Shown: positions 10,701 through 20,984, counted from the first letter of the stretch. The stretch: 64,000 nucleotides of DNA from Cranoglanis bouderius (GCA_023630585.1 CM042541.1:11416501-11480500); one strand, 5' to 3'. The notes: generated by a model from the sequence alone, not told the origin. Numbers and translations: made by a program.

Positions 10701-13428
10701 ACAGTTGCTGGTCAAGGAGAGCACTTGCGATGGGTACATAAGAAAATCATGCCAATTCAACAGTTTTTCCTGGCTTGAACTCTGGAGAGGAGTTCTATTA
10801 GCTTGTCTTCTGCTGTGTCTTGTTGGAAGAAGACAAGCTAATGGACTACAGCATCTGTGGTACATAAGCAGTGTTAACTGTTTACATGAAGCAGCTACAA
10901 CAGGGTGCCAGGAGCTGTGTCCCAAACTACTGGGACTGTCGCAGACTACTGGGATAACCATGGTGGCAAAGGATGTGGTGTTTGTCACAATTTGTATTAG
11001 CCTGTGACTATTTGTGATTACTTTTTGATCATATTGCTCCTCTTTAAAATATTTGGGTACACAAAAACAGGTGCTGATGAAAGTACAATAATTAGCATTT
11101 TCTGTTTTGGGGTAAATTTTATTGGAAATTCCAGAACACCAGAGCATTACTGGAAAATGCCTTGTGCTCTGGTATTTCTAGCCATGTTTCTCTAACATTG
11201 AATTATCTTTCTTTTTTCTTCCGTGCTGCTTAACGTGATTGACAGATTGACACGCGCCGTTGCTATGGATTGTGAGATGGTAGGGGTGGGGCCTGGAGGA
11301 GAAGAGAGCATATTGGCACGCGTCTCCATCGTCAACTACTTTGGCAAGTGTGTTTATGACAAATATGTTAAACCAACAGAGAAAGTCACCGACTACAGGA
11401 CAGCTGTGAGCGGCATTCGGCCTGCTGACATTGAACACGGTGAGCAAAAGAAATAATATTTTTAGCATCAAAAAGTACTAATCAATTACCTTAATTTTAT
11501 TATCACCTAGATGGCCAAATATTCCAATCATCTTATTATGAGCATCATCATTCATTCATATATATTGAAATAAATTGAATTCATACAGTATATAATAATG
11601 CAAATCCAGTTGTAGTCCACTGTTATTAAAGTTATTAAAAACTGAGTAGTTAAAACTGAATATAATATTATGTTATATTAGATTTTCATGTGTGAACATC
11701 CTATTTGCTCATCATGTGTTATTTTTTTAATTGATGTGAGAAGTAACATTTCATTCAAATAGCAACACCTATATTGCTCCCATTGGTACATTTTTCTTTA
11801 AGAACAAACTTTTAATTTATGTTTTAAAATTTGTTGTACTGATGAAATAAAGCAAGTCTTTATACTGATTTAGAACTTCTAGCCCTACTGTTTATATTGT
11901 TTTTAAAACTGGTATTCAGTTCCTACTGTATGTTTCACAGGGGAGAACTTCAGAATAGTACAACAGGAAGTGGCTAAGATTCTGGAGGGACGAATATTAG
12001 TAGGACATGCCATCCATAATGACCTGAAGGTGCTGTACACCATTGAGTTTAGGCTGACTGTATATAAATGTATATGTATATAAATGTAAGTCATTGTAAG
12101 ATTTGTTTATTCTTTTCTCTCGTATAGATTTTGTTACTGGATCACCCAAAAAGAAATACGAGAGACACTCAGAAGTACAAACCATTTAAGAAGATAGTAA
12201 AGGTAGTTTTCTAAACATACTTCAAATAGAGTCTTTATTGAGCATATTAAAGATGTAAACATAAATGTTAAATGTCTCTCTCACTATCTCGCACGCACAG
12301 AGTGGACGTCCGGCGCTGAGGGTTTTGTGTCGGGAGATTCTGAATGTGAAAGTACAGCAGGGAGAGCACTCATCTGTATGCACCTCTTTAGTTCTATTAA
12401 ATTACATACATACTGTCTGTGTTAAGGGGGGTGCACGCGTTTCTGTTGCGCTACTCAGGAGCTCCAGTTGCCCAGTGTTTTTGTATACTACTTTGGATAC
12501 AATGCCAATTCTTTTGTTTTTGCTATACATTGTGGACATTAGGGTTTGAGTTCAGAAGATGAATGACGATTTCAGCTTTCATTTCCTGATATTTACAACT
12601 AGATGTGTTAAACAACTTAGAACATGAAACTCTTTCTTTGAATCGACCCATTTTTCAGGTGATCAAATATATTAGGCCATGTGATTGACAGGTGTTTCTT
12701 GTTGCCCAGGTATGTCCTGTTAGATTGATTGTTTAAACAACTAATAGCTCTGAATGTCTAATCATAGTTTGAGGCCTGGGTTTCACCTGTGAAGACTGCA
12801 TTTGTTGTTAAAATGGATAAACCAACATGAAGACCAGAGAGCTGTCTATGGGAGAAACGTAAGCCATTTTGAAGCTGAGAAAAGAGGGAAAATCAGAGCC
12901 ATTTCACAAGCATTGGGCATAACAAATACAACAGTTTGGAATGTCCTGAAGTATTATGGATAAAGTGAAAGATGCTGTGGTACAAGACTGGAAAACCATC
13001 ACAAAAGATGCTAATTCTTATACTTTTGCTCATTTAAAAATCGGGTGCCATTTTCTGTGTTGTTTAATAAATCTAGATGTAAATATCAGGAAATTAAAGC
13101 TGAAATTCTGATCTATCATCTCATATTTTTTGATCTCAAAACACAAATGTCTTCATTGTATAGCAAAAAAAGAATTGGCCTTGCTTTTGGAGGGGACTGT
13201 ATACTTTTAATTTTGATACCAACAATATGTTTTGTGTGTGTGCGCATGTATGTATTATAGGTGCAGGATGCTCAGGCCACCATGCGTTTGTACACACTGG
13301 TGAAAAAGAAGTGGGAGGCAGAGCTTAAAGCCAGCAGGGGTCAGACCACCAGCCAGAAAAGCCTTCGCAAACCCAGAGCTAAAGCTGACTTGAGAACAGC
13401 TCAAATGCACAACCCATATGGACAGTGA
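4485..13428 (+). CDS. rexo4: RNA exonuclease 4 (XPMC2-type DEDDh exonuclease), seven of its coding exons
   Basis: Exons 4485-4777, 10569-10733, 11246-11439, 11941-12029, 12128-12202, 12301-12375 and 13261-13428 all have AG/GT borders and join in phase, giving 352 residues before TGA at 13426. The order is: a lysine-rich nuclear/nucleolar-type N-terminus, an acidic conserved segment (ADIWFDDIDPDDLEAAVG), then the exonuclease domain with Exo I (AMDCEMVGVG), Exo II (GHAIHNDLK) and Exo III (EHSS/VQDAQ, the H-x4-D pair split across an intron). Residue order and spacing match vertebrate REXO4, a 3'-5' exonuclease family member linked to nucleolar RNA. All five DEDDh residues are present. The start codon is missing: the first visible exon begins with an acceptor, so exon 1 lies upstream. 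The introns carry L1 and Tc1 insertions but no coding exon is hit. Confidence 0.93.
5100..8035 (-). mobile_element. L1-like LINE remnant inside a REXO4 intron
   Basis: Minus-strand remnant covering the endonuclease-RT linker (about 8035-7320), the RT (7310-6700) and the C-terminal region (to about 5350). The RT shows SYRPISLIQLD, HVDQVGFISG, motif A (ISLDAEKAFD), motif B (RQGSPLSPLL) and YADD near 6690, which is L1-type. Frameshifts and stops occur throughout, and the endonuclease and 5' end are missing. It lies antisense to the host gene. Confidence 0.85.
6262..7308 (-). pseudogene. L1-type reverse transcriptase, broken
   Basis: The two longest surviving pieces are 7308-7051 (RT fingers/palm) and 6792-6262 (from RT motif C through the thumb-like region to a GLPN segment). 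The catalytic YADD is intact, but the region between the pieces (about 7050-6795) is shifted and contains stops. It is not translatable as one protein. Confidence 0.85.
8225..8812 (+). mobile_element. Tc1-like fragment (GTCAGGTCCATAAATATT family)
   Basis: A left TIR related to CAGTCAGGTCCATAAATATT starts near 8225. A helix-turn-helix piece of transposase (LVVAKSTIWHIIKKKEHTGE) follows at about 8460-8600, then a decayed middle. The catalytic part and right TIR are absent. Related remnants are at 21192, 29290 and 30051. Confidence 0.75.
8851..10099 (+). mobile_element. Full-length decayed Tc1/mariner element with about 200-bp TIRs
   Basis: Begins TACAACCCCATTTCCATAAA and ends with its inverse at 10099. 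Each terminal inverted repeat is about 200 bp and they are very similar to each other. Between them is a transposase relic on the plus strand (an HTH region near 9200-9380 and a DDE-like region near 9590-9800) full of stops. TA lies at both ends as expected. It sits in the large REXO4 intron. Confidence 0.85.
10100..10568. other. Intronic spacer of REXO4
   Basis: No repeat or exon recognised. It ends with the pyrimidine-rich acceptor of the exon at 10569. Confidence 0.4.
10569..10733 (+). CDS. rexo4: REXO4 coding exon (acidic ADIWFDD segment)
   Basis: The acceptor is CCTCTTAAG and the donor is GTACAT. It encodes the conserved ADIWFDDIDP motif that precedes the exonuclease domain in vertebrate REXO4. 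The frame stays open into the intron as far as 11007, which gives a spurious read-through ORF. Confidence 0.9.
10798..10841. repeat. Perfect 13-bp inverted repeat in REXO4 intron
   Basis: TTAGCTTGTCTTC at 10798-10810 is matched by its exact reverse complement at 10829-10841, with an 18-bp loop. Confidence 0.8.
11246..11439 (+). CDS. rexo4: REXO4 coding exon (Exo I motif)
   Basis: Acceptor GATTGACAG, donor GTGAGC. It encodes LTRAVAMDCEMVGVGPGGEE and onward to VSGIRPADIEH. The D and E of CDCEM-type Exo I are the first two metal ligands of the DEDDh fold. Confidence 0.93.
11941..12029 (+). CDS. rexo4: REXO4 coding exon (Exo II motif)
   Basis: Acceptor TTTCACAG. The donor is taken as GTGCTG after the codon AAG, because joining there to 12128 gives HNDLK-ILLLDHP, the same length as the human HNDLK-VLFLDHP. 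It contains the HND of Exo II. Confidence 0.88.
12128..12202 (+). CDS. rexo4: REXO4 coding exon (LDHPK/DTQKY segment)
   Basis: Exactly 25 codons between CGTATAG and GTAGTT, encoding LLLDHPKRNTRDTQKYKPFK, a signature of the XPMC2/ISG20 exonuclease group. Confidence 0.9.
12301..12375 (+). CDS. rexo4: REXO4 coding exon (first half of Exo III)
   Basis: Exactly 25 codons between CACGCACAG and GTATGC. It opens with SGRPALRVLCREIL and ends with EHSS, supplying the catalytic histidine. Confidence 0.9.
12486..13201 (+). mobile_element. Internally deleted Tc1 derivative in last REXO4 intron
   Basis: Both long TIRs are present (about 170 bp, TCAGCTTTCATTTCCTGATA within them), but only a short HTH relic remains between them (near 12830-12960). 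It is the same family as 36715-38260. It stops 60 bp before the terminal REXO4 exon. Confidence 0.8.
13261..13428 (+). CDS. rexo4: REXO4 terminal coding exon (Exo III aspartate and C-terminus)
   Basis: The acceptor TATTATAG is followed by VQDAQATMRLYTLVKKKWE, which supplies the last catalytic Asp. A basic tail of about 36 residues ends in TGA at 13426-13428. The tail differs from mammalian REXO4, as usual for this region. Confidence 0.92.
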   Translation: MQDAQATMRLYTLVKKKWEAELKASRGQTTSQKSLRKPRAKADLRTAQMHNPYGQ

Positions 13429-14045
13429 AAATGAATTGTGTTTCAGAGCTGAAACTGAAACACATAACCACACAGTAAATGACAGAAGAGTTCCAAGTGT
13501 TTCCATCACATTACATTTAGCAGAATTAGCAGTAAAGTCAGTCTTATAATTAGTAATGTCTGTCATGGCATCTCTAATTTTGGGGTCAGTTTAAGGCTCA
13601 TTAATCGACACACACATCAGTTCTTTACTTCATAGGTGACTGCAAGTGAATAATCTATCAATCACACTAGTTGTATTCCTCCAGTGCAGCACTTTGGAAA
13701 TGTTCCACATATTTGTGTATGCACACAACATATATTTGTATTTCAGACCCAGTGGGAACTTTGTCTAACAATTTGTTTTATTCTTCAGAGTGATTCTAAG
13801 TGCACACTATTAAAAGACATCTAAAAGAAATCTGCATATATGTGTAATTTTATATTAGTATAGGTGGAGATTTCACAGAAAACATTCTTTTCAGATTTAG
13901 TACATATCTGCTGAAATGTTAAATGTGGAGGATAAATGTATCAATTTAAAATTTATATCCTGAATTTATATATTTCTGTAAAGGTGCTTTGTGACAATGT
14001 CCATTGTTAAAAGTGCTATACAAATAAAAATCTAATTGAATTGAA
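13429..14045 (+). other. REXO4 3' UTR with a LINE 3' tail
   Basis: Non-coding sequence after the stop. An ATTAAA is at 13809. From about 13950 the sequence is a 5'-truncated LINE tail (GACAATGTCCATTGTTAAAA, then ATACAAATAAA), nearly the same as the tail at 17508-17605, and it supplies an AATAAA near 14024. Which signal is used cannot be seen here. Confidence 0.5.
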
Positions 14046-14284
14046 GAAGTAGTGAGGTAATTTTATAAAGAACAAACTTATTAGTGGAAAAAAAAATCAT
14101 ATGTATCTACAATGTACTACTCTTAGTGTGCTACTGAGTTGTAGGGTTACTCAGCATTGGTGTAAATTTGGATACAGCTCCACTGCTTATTCAAAGTTAT
14201 GCTATCTTCATCTGAATGAGATTTTTGCTGCTGGGTAGCATTCAGTCCCTAAGGTGTTTTAAAAATTTTTTATAAGTATAGTTA

Positions 14285-16480
14285 TGTTGGCTTGACAAAG
14301 CCAAAATATTGTTCTTTATAAGATTATTATTAGGGGACAAGCATCGAAAGTGCGATGGCACCTATTGTATCCGTTAGTTTTCTTGTTCTTCCGCTCTTGA
14401 GCCTATGGCAGCCCATGTACTTGCTTGCGGGAAAGTTATGAAATTTGGCACACTGATACAGGACAGTCTGAGCTGTTAATACAGCCAATTTGGACTTTGT
14501 AACCTAAGTCCTCTAGCGCCACCAACTGTCCAAATTTGCATTCATGTTTATACTAATAACTTTTGAACCGTAAGGGCTAGAAGCAAAATCATTTTTCCTC
14601 TAATTCCTTGGCTCAAGACGATTCAAATGGATACCATGGTTTCAATTTCCGCCCGACTAGATTTTCTGCCATTTTGAATTTTACAAAAAACATACTTTTT
14701 CGAACTCCTTCTAGGCCATTTGTCTGATTTTCACAAAAATCGAATCAGATCATCTTCAGACCATGCCAACAAAAAGTTAAGGAATTCAAGTTGATTAGTC
14801 AACCTGTTCTCGAATAATGTGCGAACGAATCCAAAGGCGAGCATGCCAAAATGGACGTGAGGCTATATCTCTGAAATGCTTCAGTGTATACCAAAATTAT
14901 ATGTCATATCCATCTTTACTTGAGGGTACTTGTACAGTTTCAGAACAGCGCCACCTAGTGGTCATGAGATATGAAAAAAGCATATTTTTGCTTATAAACT
15001 ATGAATGGTTTGGCCTAAAATCATGAAACTGGTCTCTTCAGATTCATTGGGGCATACCAAGTCGTTTGATATTACATTTTTGAATTTCAGCCATTTTGGT
15101 GGTCGGCCATGTTGAATTTAGTCTTAAACGCTGTATTTTATGAACCACTTGGCGCATTGTTACAAAAATTGTTAGGTGTCATCAGGACCATGCCCCAAAA
15201 GTACTCAAAATGTTTCAGGGCAGCGCCACCTTGTGGTCAACAATTATAACGAAATTACAATAAATGCTAATTGCTTTTGACTACTTTTGCGCATTGTCAT
15301 GCGATTGGTCTTGACAGATTCCCTGGGTCATGCAGAGAATAATGATACCAATTATGCCATGGTACACTAAAACTCCTGTTCGCCATTTTGAATTTTCTGA
15401 AAAACATACTTTTTTGAACTCCTCCTAGGCCGTTGCTCTGATTTTCACAAAAATTTAATCAGATCATCTTCAGACCATGCCAACAAAAAGTTATGGAATT
15501 CAAGTTGATTAGTCAACCCGTCCTTGAATCACGCACGATTGAATCCGATGGCGAGCACATCAAAATGAACTTGAGGCTTTATCTCCACAACGCTTTAGCC
15601 TATTGAGATGAAACTTGGTAGCAGTCATCACAATCATGACATGAGGGTAGCGGCACAGTTTCATCACAGCGCCACCTAGTGGTCACGAGATATAAAAAAT
15701 GGTTAATTTTGCTGCTAACTTCTGAACAGTTTGACCAAAAATCACAATGTTGGTCTCTTTCAATTCTGTGTGGCATACCGAGTCGAACGATATCCAAGTT
15801 TTCCAGTTTGGCCATTGTGGGCTTCGCCCATTTTGAATAATGTCATAAAATACTATATTTTACAGACGCATTGACATATTGTTATGAAACTCGGTCAGTG
15901 TTTTTGGCACGATGCCTGGAAGGTACTCAAAAAGTTTCAAGACAGTGCCACCTCATGGTTAAAAATTATGATGAAATTTTTAAAAAATGCTAATATCTTT
16001 TGATTAGTTTGGCCTAGTGTCATGAGACTGGTCTGGATAGATTTCATGAGTGACGAGGAGAACAATGATACCATAGGTCTTGATTGAGCAAACTTCCTGT
16101 CCAGCATTTTGAAATGTTCTGAAAACCTACTTTTTTGAACTCCTCCTAGATCGTTTGTCCAATTTTCACCAAAAAAAAAAAAAAAAAAATCATCTGCAGA
16201 CCATGCCGACAAAAGGTTATGGACTGCAAGTTGACTAGTCAAACACTTCTCGAATAACACAAACAAATATGATGGTGAGCATGCCAAAATGGACATGAGG
16301 CTATATCTCTATAAAGCTTTAGCATATTTAGACGAAACTTGGTAGCTGTCATCACAAGCATGACCTGAGGATACCTGCACAGTTTCGACGCAGCGCCTCC
16401 TAGTGGTCACGATAAATGTAAAAATGGCTAATTTTGCTTATAACTTCTGAACAGTTTGTCATAAAATCATGACTTTACTA
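14285..16480. repeat. Tandem array of about three 715-bp non-coding units
   Basis: The landmark GAACTCCT(C/T)CTAGG recurs at about 14702, 15415 and 16137, a spacing of 713 and 722 bp. Each unit also carries the block CAGCGCCACCTAGTGGTCA, a segment around ATGCCAACAAAAAG, and the string GCCATTTTGAAT. Units differ from each other by substitutions and small indels. No frame is conserved between units. The array opens near 14285 with an inverted motif (GGCTTGACAAAGCC) and ends where a LINE fragment begins. I recall similar sequence as a common fish dispersed repeat but cannot name the family. Confidence 0.8.
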
Positions 16481-16831
16481 AAATCATGCTTGCTTAAGAG
16501 ATATAATGGCACACTGCATTGGCTCCCAGTGAAATTTTGCATTGATCATAAAGCACTACTATTGACCTATAAAGCACTAAATGGTCTCGTGCCACAGTAC
16601 CTAAGCGAACTTTTGGTCTTTTATGATCTACCACGCCTACTTCAATTAAAAGGTGCAGGCTATTTGTTGGTACCTCGAATAGTGAAGGCTGCAGCAGGGG
16701 GAACAGCTTTCTCTTACAAAGCCCCACGGTTATGGAACAGCCTTCCAATTAGTGTTCAAGACTCAGACACAGTCTCAGTGTTTATGTCCAGGCTGAAAAC
16801 ATATTTGTTTAGTCAAGCTTTTTGTGAATAA
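16469..16831 (+). pseudogene. C-terminal piece of a Rex/L2-like LINE ORF
   Basis: A 120-codon frame with the family's C-terminal signature: LHWLPVKF, YKALNGLVPQYLSELL, then PRLWNSLPISVQD and LKTYLFSQAF. This region follows the RT core, so no catalytic residues are present. The apparent ATG is just an internal methionine in a truncated insertion. Confidence 0.85.
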
Positions 16832-17605
16832 TTTTTTTTTTTCACCCAGGTTTGGTGGATGGTGGAGTAGCTGGCCGCCTTATGTCCCAGGGCTGTGTTA
16901 CCTTCTGGCTCTCCCTTTTAGTTATGCTGTCATAGCTAGTCTTGCCCGAGTCCCTGCTTGCACTCATGCAAAGTACATTGTCCTCAACCATTACAGGACA
17001 ATAAGCATACCTAATAATCTCTCTCTCTCTCTCTTTCTCTCGAGCTACACATGATACTCCTGAGATGCCAGTGATCCTGATCCCTACTGCTCTCCGGACC
17101 TGCCTGATCCATCCTGATGCCCTACTTCTGGTTGGAGTTCTCATCAATTGGAAGTCACATGCTGCTGCTGCTGATGACCCCACATGGTGCGGCCTTAAGA
17201 TCACTGAGATTACTGAGGATGGTACCACTTAAAAACCATAAAGATGGCTTTGGACCTCAATTCATATGAACAGTTATGCTATGATGGCTAGGACTACAAT
17301 TGCCACAAACAGATTTGCACTCAAGTCTCCATCAGTGAACAGTGGAGAAGTTCAACAAAACAGTCTTTATGTAAAATGTATTTTACCCAGAAGAGGATGG
17401 GTTCCCTTTTGAGTCTGGTTCCTCTCAAGGTTTCTTCCTCATATCATCTCAGGAAGTTTTTCCTTGCCACCATCACCTCTGGCTTGCTCATTACGGATAA
17501 AGTCATACATTTAAACTCTATATCCTGAATTTATATATTTCTGTAAAACTGCTTTGGGACAATGTCCATTGTTAAAAGCGCTATACAAATAAAACTGAAT
17601 TTGTG
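16469..17605 (+). mobile_element. Rex/L2-like LINE 3' end
   Basis: A 5'-truncated copy that keeps the last about 120 codons of the ORF, a 3' UTR of about 750 bp (including GGTTTCTTCCTCATATCATC) and the short tail ATACAAATAAAACTGAATTT. A shorter copy of the same tail is at 13950-14045. Confidence 0.82.
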
Positions 17606-17856
17606 CACTTCACCGCAAATGACATTTAATGCTGTAGCCAGCATTTCAAAGAATCTCAAAGAAACTCAAAAACAAGGTACAAGCTAACCCTAGGTATACC
17701 CTCTTGAGTTGAATGGACAGATCAGACATCTGTCGTCATGCAAATTGTTTTCGACAAACTCGCTATTGTTTGTCAGAAAAAGTCATTATCTTCTCCTCGC
17801 TATTGTTCACAATCCAGCTGTATAATAATTAAATTTCGTTTGGGTTGTTTTTTTTA

Positions 17857-18110
17857 TTCATCTTACTCTGCGTCCCCTCCGCGCCACTGGTCTCAGGTTA
17901 GAAGACGATTTGTGACTCTTCCTGTGTCCTGGTAAACCACGTATGGAAAATCTATGCATCAATGCAGGCCCAGCCTTCCTATTAAGTGAGTACACTTAAT
18001 AATAAATTAATGAATAATAAGTGTACTCACTTAATAGGAAGGCTTCATCTTACTCTGCGTCCCCTCTGCGCCACTGGTCTCAGGTTAGAAGACGATTTGT
18101 GACTCTTCCT
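17857..18110. repeat. 69-bp direct repeats flanking a perfect 25-bp inverted repeat
   Basis: The block containing CATCTTACTCTGCGTCCCCT occurs at about 17857-17925 and again at about 18043-18110 with one or two changes. Between them GCCTTCCTATTAAGTGAGTA starts a 25-bp arm at 17973-17997 whose exact reverse complement is 18019-18043, around a 21-bp AT-rich loop. Confidence 0.85.
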
Positions 18111-18124
18111 GAGTCATGTCAAAC

Positions 18125-18562
18125 CATACAATGATGTTGTATGGTTTGGAGACAGCTGCACTGAGGAGGAAGACAGGAGGAAGAATTAGAGGTAGCAGAG
18201 CTGAAGATGTTGAGGTTCTCTTTGGGAGTGACGAGGATGGATAGGATCAGGAATGAGTACATCAGGGGGACAGAACATGTGAGATGTTTTGGAGACAAAG
18301 TTAGAGAGGCCAGGTTGAGATGGTTTGGACATGTTCAGAGGAAGGAGAGTGAATATATCGGTAAAAGGATGCTGAGGTTAGAGCTGCCAGGCACGAGGCC
18401 GAGAGGAAGACCAAAGAGGAGGTTTATGGATGTATTGAAGGAGGACATGAAGGTAGTCGGTCTGAGAGAAGAGGATGCAGGGGATAGGGCTGGATGGAGG
18501 CAAATTATTCGCTGTGGCGACCCCTGAAGGGAACAGCCGAAAGGAAAAGAAGAAGACTTATT
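18125..18562 (+). mobile_element. RTE LINE copy C, 3' end only
   Basis: A heavily 5'-truncated insertion of the same RTE family as 1-2871 and 53700-55170. It holds the last about 130 codons, the stop, and a short 3' tail ending GAAAGGAAAAGAAGAAGA. Confidence 0.9.
18207..18527 (+). pseudogene. RTE polyprotein C-terminus
   Basis: A 106-codon open frame: LGVTRMDRIRNEYIRGT, WFGHVQRKE, GRPKRRFMDVLKEDMK, ending IIRCGDP and stop. This is the region missing from copies A and B and shows how the ORF of this family ends. It lies downstream of the RT core. Confidence 0.88.
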
Positions 18563-18584
18563 ATTCATTAATCTTCCAAAATGT

Positions 18585-18731
18585 ATGGCAGATCGCAAAC
18601 TGCTACAGATCGCAATGGATTCAATGGGTGGCAGACTGAAATATAAAATGAGCAAGTATAGAAGCAAACTTTGTGCACTTGGCTGTCCTGAGCTTGAGGT
18701 TAACTCTCTAAAAAGGAAATTGGCAAAATAA
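18585..18731 (+). CDS. Short unrecognised reading frame
   Basis: A 48-codon frame from ATG at 18585 (MADRKLLQIAMDSMGGRLKY onward, Lys-rich) to TAA at 18729-18731. A one-base frame change would extend it a further dozen or so residues (HLQELEQT), suggesting a decayed longer frame. It does not match a family I can name. It lies right after an RTE tail, so it may be an old transposon piece or a chance frame. Confidence 0.25.
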   Translation: MADRKLLQIAMDSMGGRLKYKMSKYRSKLCALGCPELEVNSLKRKLAK

Positions 18732-19378
18732 TTGGGCACCTGCAAGAACTCGAACAAACCAAATAAATCTGAGGTCAATTATTTAACACCATAAGTAATG
18801 GATTTCTCCAAAGAAATGGATAAATCTCTGGAGATTGAGAAAGTGGGACATTTAAGCCACAATTTAAGAGAAAGGACAATAATCAGATCACCAGTAAAAA
18901 AACATTTTCATGGCCAAGTTGACCACTAAAATTGATGTCCATATATTTAAACAGGGACACAAAGGCAAGTTATTTTTATTTGTAATTTTTTATTTTTTTT
19001 AAAATTGTAGAGCATAAGATTAGCACTGTTCTCCAGACAGATCTATAGGCCATGTGCTTTTCTTCTTAATTCTGCAATAAACTGCCGACCACGCAGTTCA
19101 CTGTTCAGTGTGAACAGTGTTTATTATTAGGTGGTAAATCTGGTATCACCCAGAACTTTTTTTGATTAAAAATGAACATAAATCAATTATTGAGCAAGTA
19201 CATAAAAATCAGTGTTCAAAACTGTCTCATTACCTTACCCCGATTCGCAACGGTAAGGTTAAAATAATGATTCATAATTTGAGCTGTCGGGTCGGATTTT
19301 GTGGGAAATGTCAGTTGACATAATTCGTCTTTACGTGGTTACGTCACGTCTGTAAACAGAAAGAAGACGACCCGGCTA
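18732..19378. other. Unassigned spacer
   Basis: No gene or repeat family recognised. A short palindrome (ACTGTTCAGTGTGAACAGT) is present near 19100. Confidence 0.35.
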
Positions 19379-19687
19379 CTATATCTTGTGCGTGGGTACT
19401 GCATCAATGAGGCGTGGCATGGCGGCAATCAGCCTGTGGCACTGCTGAGGTGTTATGGAAGCCCAGGTTGCTTTGATAGCGGCCTTCAGCTTGTCTGTAT
19501 TGAGTCTGGTGTCTCTCATCTTCCTCTTGACAAAATTCAGGTCAGGCGAGTTGGCTGGCCAATCAAGCACAGTAATACCATGGTCAGAAAACCAGTTACT
19601 AGTAGTTTTGGCACTGTGGTCAGGTGCGAAGTCTTGCTGGAAAAGGAAATCAGCATCTCCATAAAGCTTGTCAGCCGATAGAAGCAT
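19379..19687 (-). pseudogene. Tc1-like transposase C-terminal piece
   Basis: A 102-codon frame with the second catalytic Asp region (DADFLFQQDFAPDHSAKT) and VLDWPANSPDLN. The following IENLWG segment with the catalytic Glu is deleted (SPDLNFVKRKMRD), so this transposase could not be active even if the rest were intact. Confidence 0.85.
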
Positions 19688-20211
19688 GAAGTGCTCTAAA
19701 ATCTCCTAGTAGACGGCTGCATTGACTCTCGACTTGAGAAAACACAGTGAACCAACACTAGCAGATGACATGGCACCTCAAATCATCACTGACTGTGGAC
19801 ACTTCACACTGGACTTCAAGCAACTTGGATTCTGTGCCTCTCCACTCTTCCTCCAGACTCTGGGACCTTGATTTCCAAATGAAATGCAAAATTTACTTTC
19901 ATCTGAAAAGAGGACTTTGGACCACTGAGCAACGGTGTTTTGAGTTAATTAGCTGATTAGAGCTCTTCTCAGGTCGACACTGCTGTATTATAAATACTTT
20001 ATTCTAATATTTTTGAGATACTGGATTTTTCCAGTATCTCACTTCCATGAGTTGTAAGCTGTAATCAAGATTAAAACAAACAAACAAAAAAGCTTGAAAT
20101 ATTTCACTTTATGTGTAATTAATCTAGAATATATGAAAGTTCCACTTTTTGAATTAAGGAAAAAAATGAACTTTTCCAAAATATTCAAATTTTTTTTTAG
20201 ATGCACCTGTA
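19379..20211 (-). mobile_element. Tc1-like remnant (TACAGGTGCATCTCAA family)
   Basis: Minus-strand copy. Its 5' TIR, about 190 bp, ends at 20211 with the inverse of TACAGGTGCATCT. The transposase relic runs leftwards to 19379 and the 3' TIR is gone. It is the same family as the better copy at 46932-48444. Confidence 0.82.
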
Positions 20212-20356
20212 TACTAAGTGTTCCCACATTGAACACAAGTCCCCCATAAAACTGAAATTTTAATTTATTTACACCGGTCATATAATTAATTAAATTAACT
20301 ACCCTGTAACAAAATGTTTTTCTCCCTAAGCAAAGTAATTATAATAAGTAAGTATA

Positions 20357-20717
20357 TACAGTACTGTGCAAAAGTTTTAGGCACCATATTTTTTTAGTAC
20401 AAACTTTGTAATAGATTTTTTTTATTTTATGGCTTCAACATTATCAAGTCAGTCCAAAAAAACATTTTAGATTCCTAAACATTAGTGTTCTAGCACAAAA
20501 TGAAATGTTACAGAAAAATGTTTGTATGTCATTGAATAAAGCGTATTACGTAAGAGACCACTTTTAAGACAAAAAACACGATAAGAAGCAAGTGTGAAAG
20601 TAAAAGTCTCCAGTCTCTTTTTTTTTAATGTAGAAACATTTAATTTCATTATTTTGAAGGCATCTTTGCTCTACAGCATTTATTTGCATGTGCCTAAAAC
20701 TTTTGCACAGTACTGTA
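20357..20717. mobile_element. MITE with TACAGTACTGTGCAAAAGTT termini
   Basis: A 361-bp element whose ends are inverted repeats of TACAGTACTGTGCAAAAG, bounded by TA. No coding capacity. A half copy, with the right end only, is at 28029-28103. Confidence 0.8.
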
Positions 20718-20984
20718 TTTTGAATGTAGCATATGACTCATACCATGTCGTACACTGAGTGTGGTTTCTAATTTCTGAAATCTGTTATTAAGCTTAATAC
20801 TGAAACAGATTTAAATGGATTTTACCATTCAAGATCACTGAGGTAGGTCCTGGTTTCTGATCACAAAACAGGGTTTTAGAGGCATCCAAAAACAAATTTA
20901 ATTTCATCATGTTGTTAGCAAGATGTAGGTGAGAGCAACAATGCTCACTGAACGAAAGTAAAAAAAAGAAACCATTCTTCTACC

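Noticed and set aside
14285..16480. CRISPR-like or satellite array
   Set aside because: Units are about 715 bp with no short identical repeats and unique spacers; it is a eukaryotic dispersed/tandem repeat.
16842..17228. A 128-codon minus-strand frame
   Set aside because: It lies antisense in the 3' UTR of a LINE and has no known domain.
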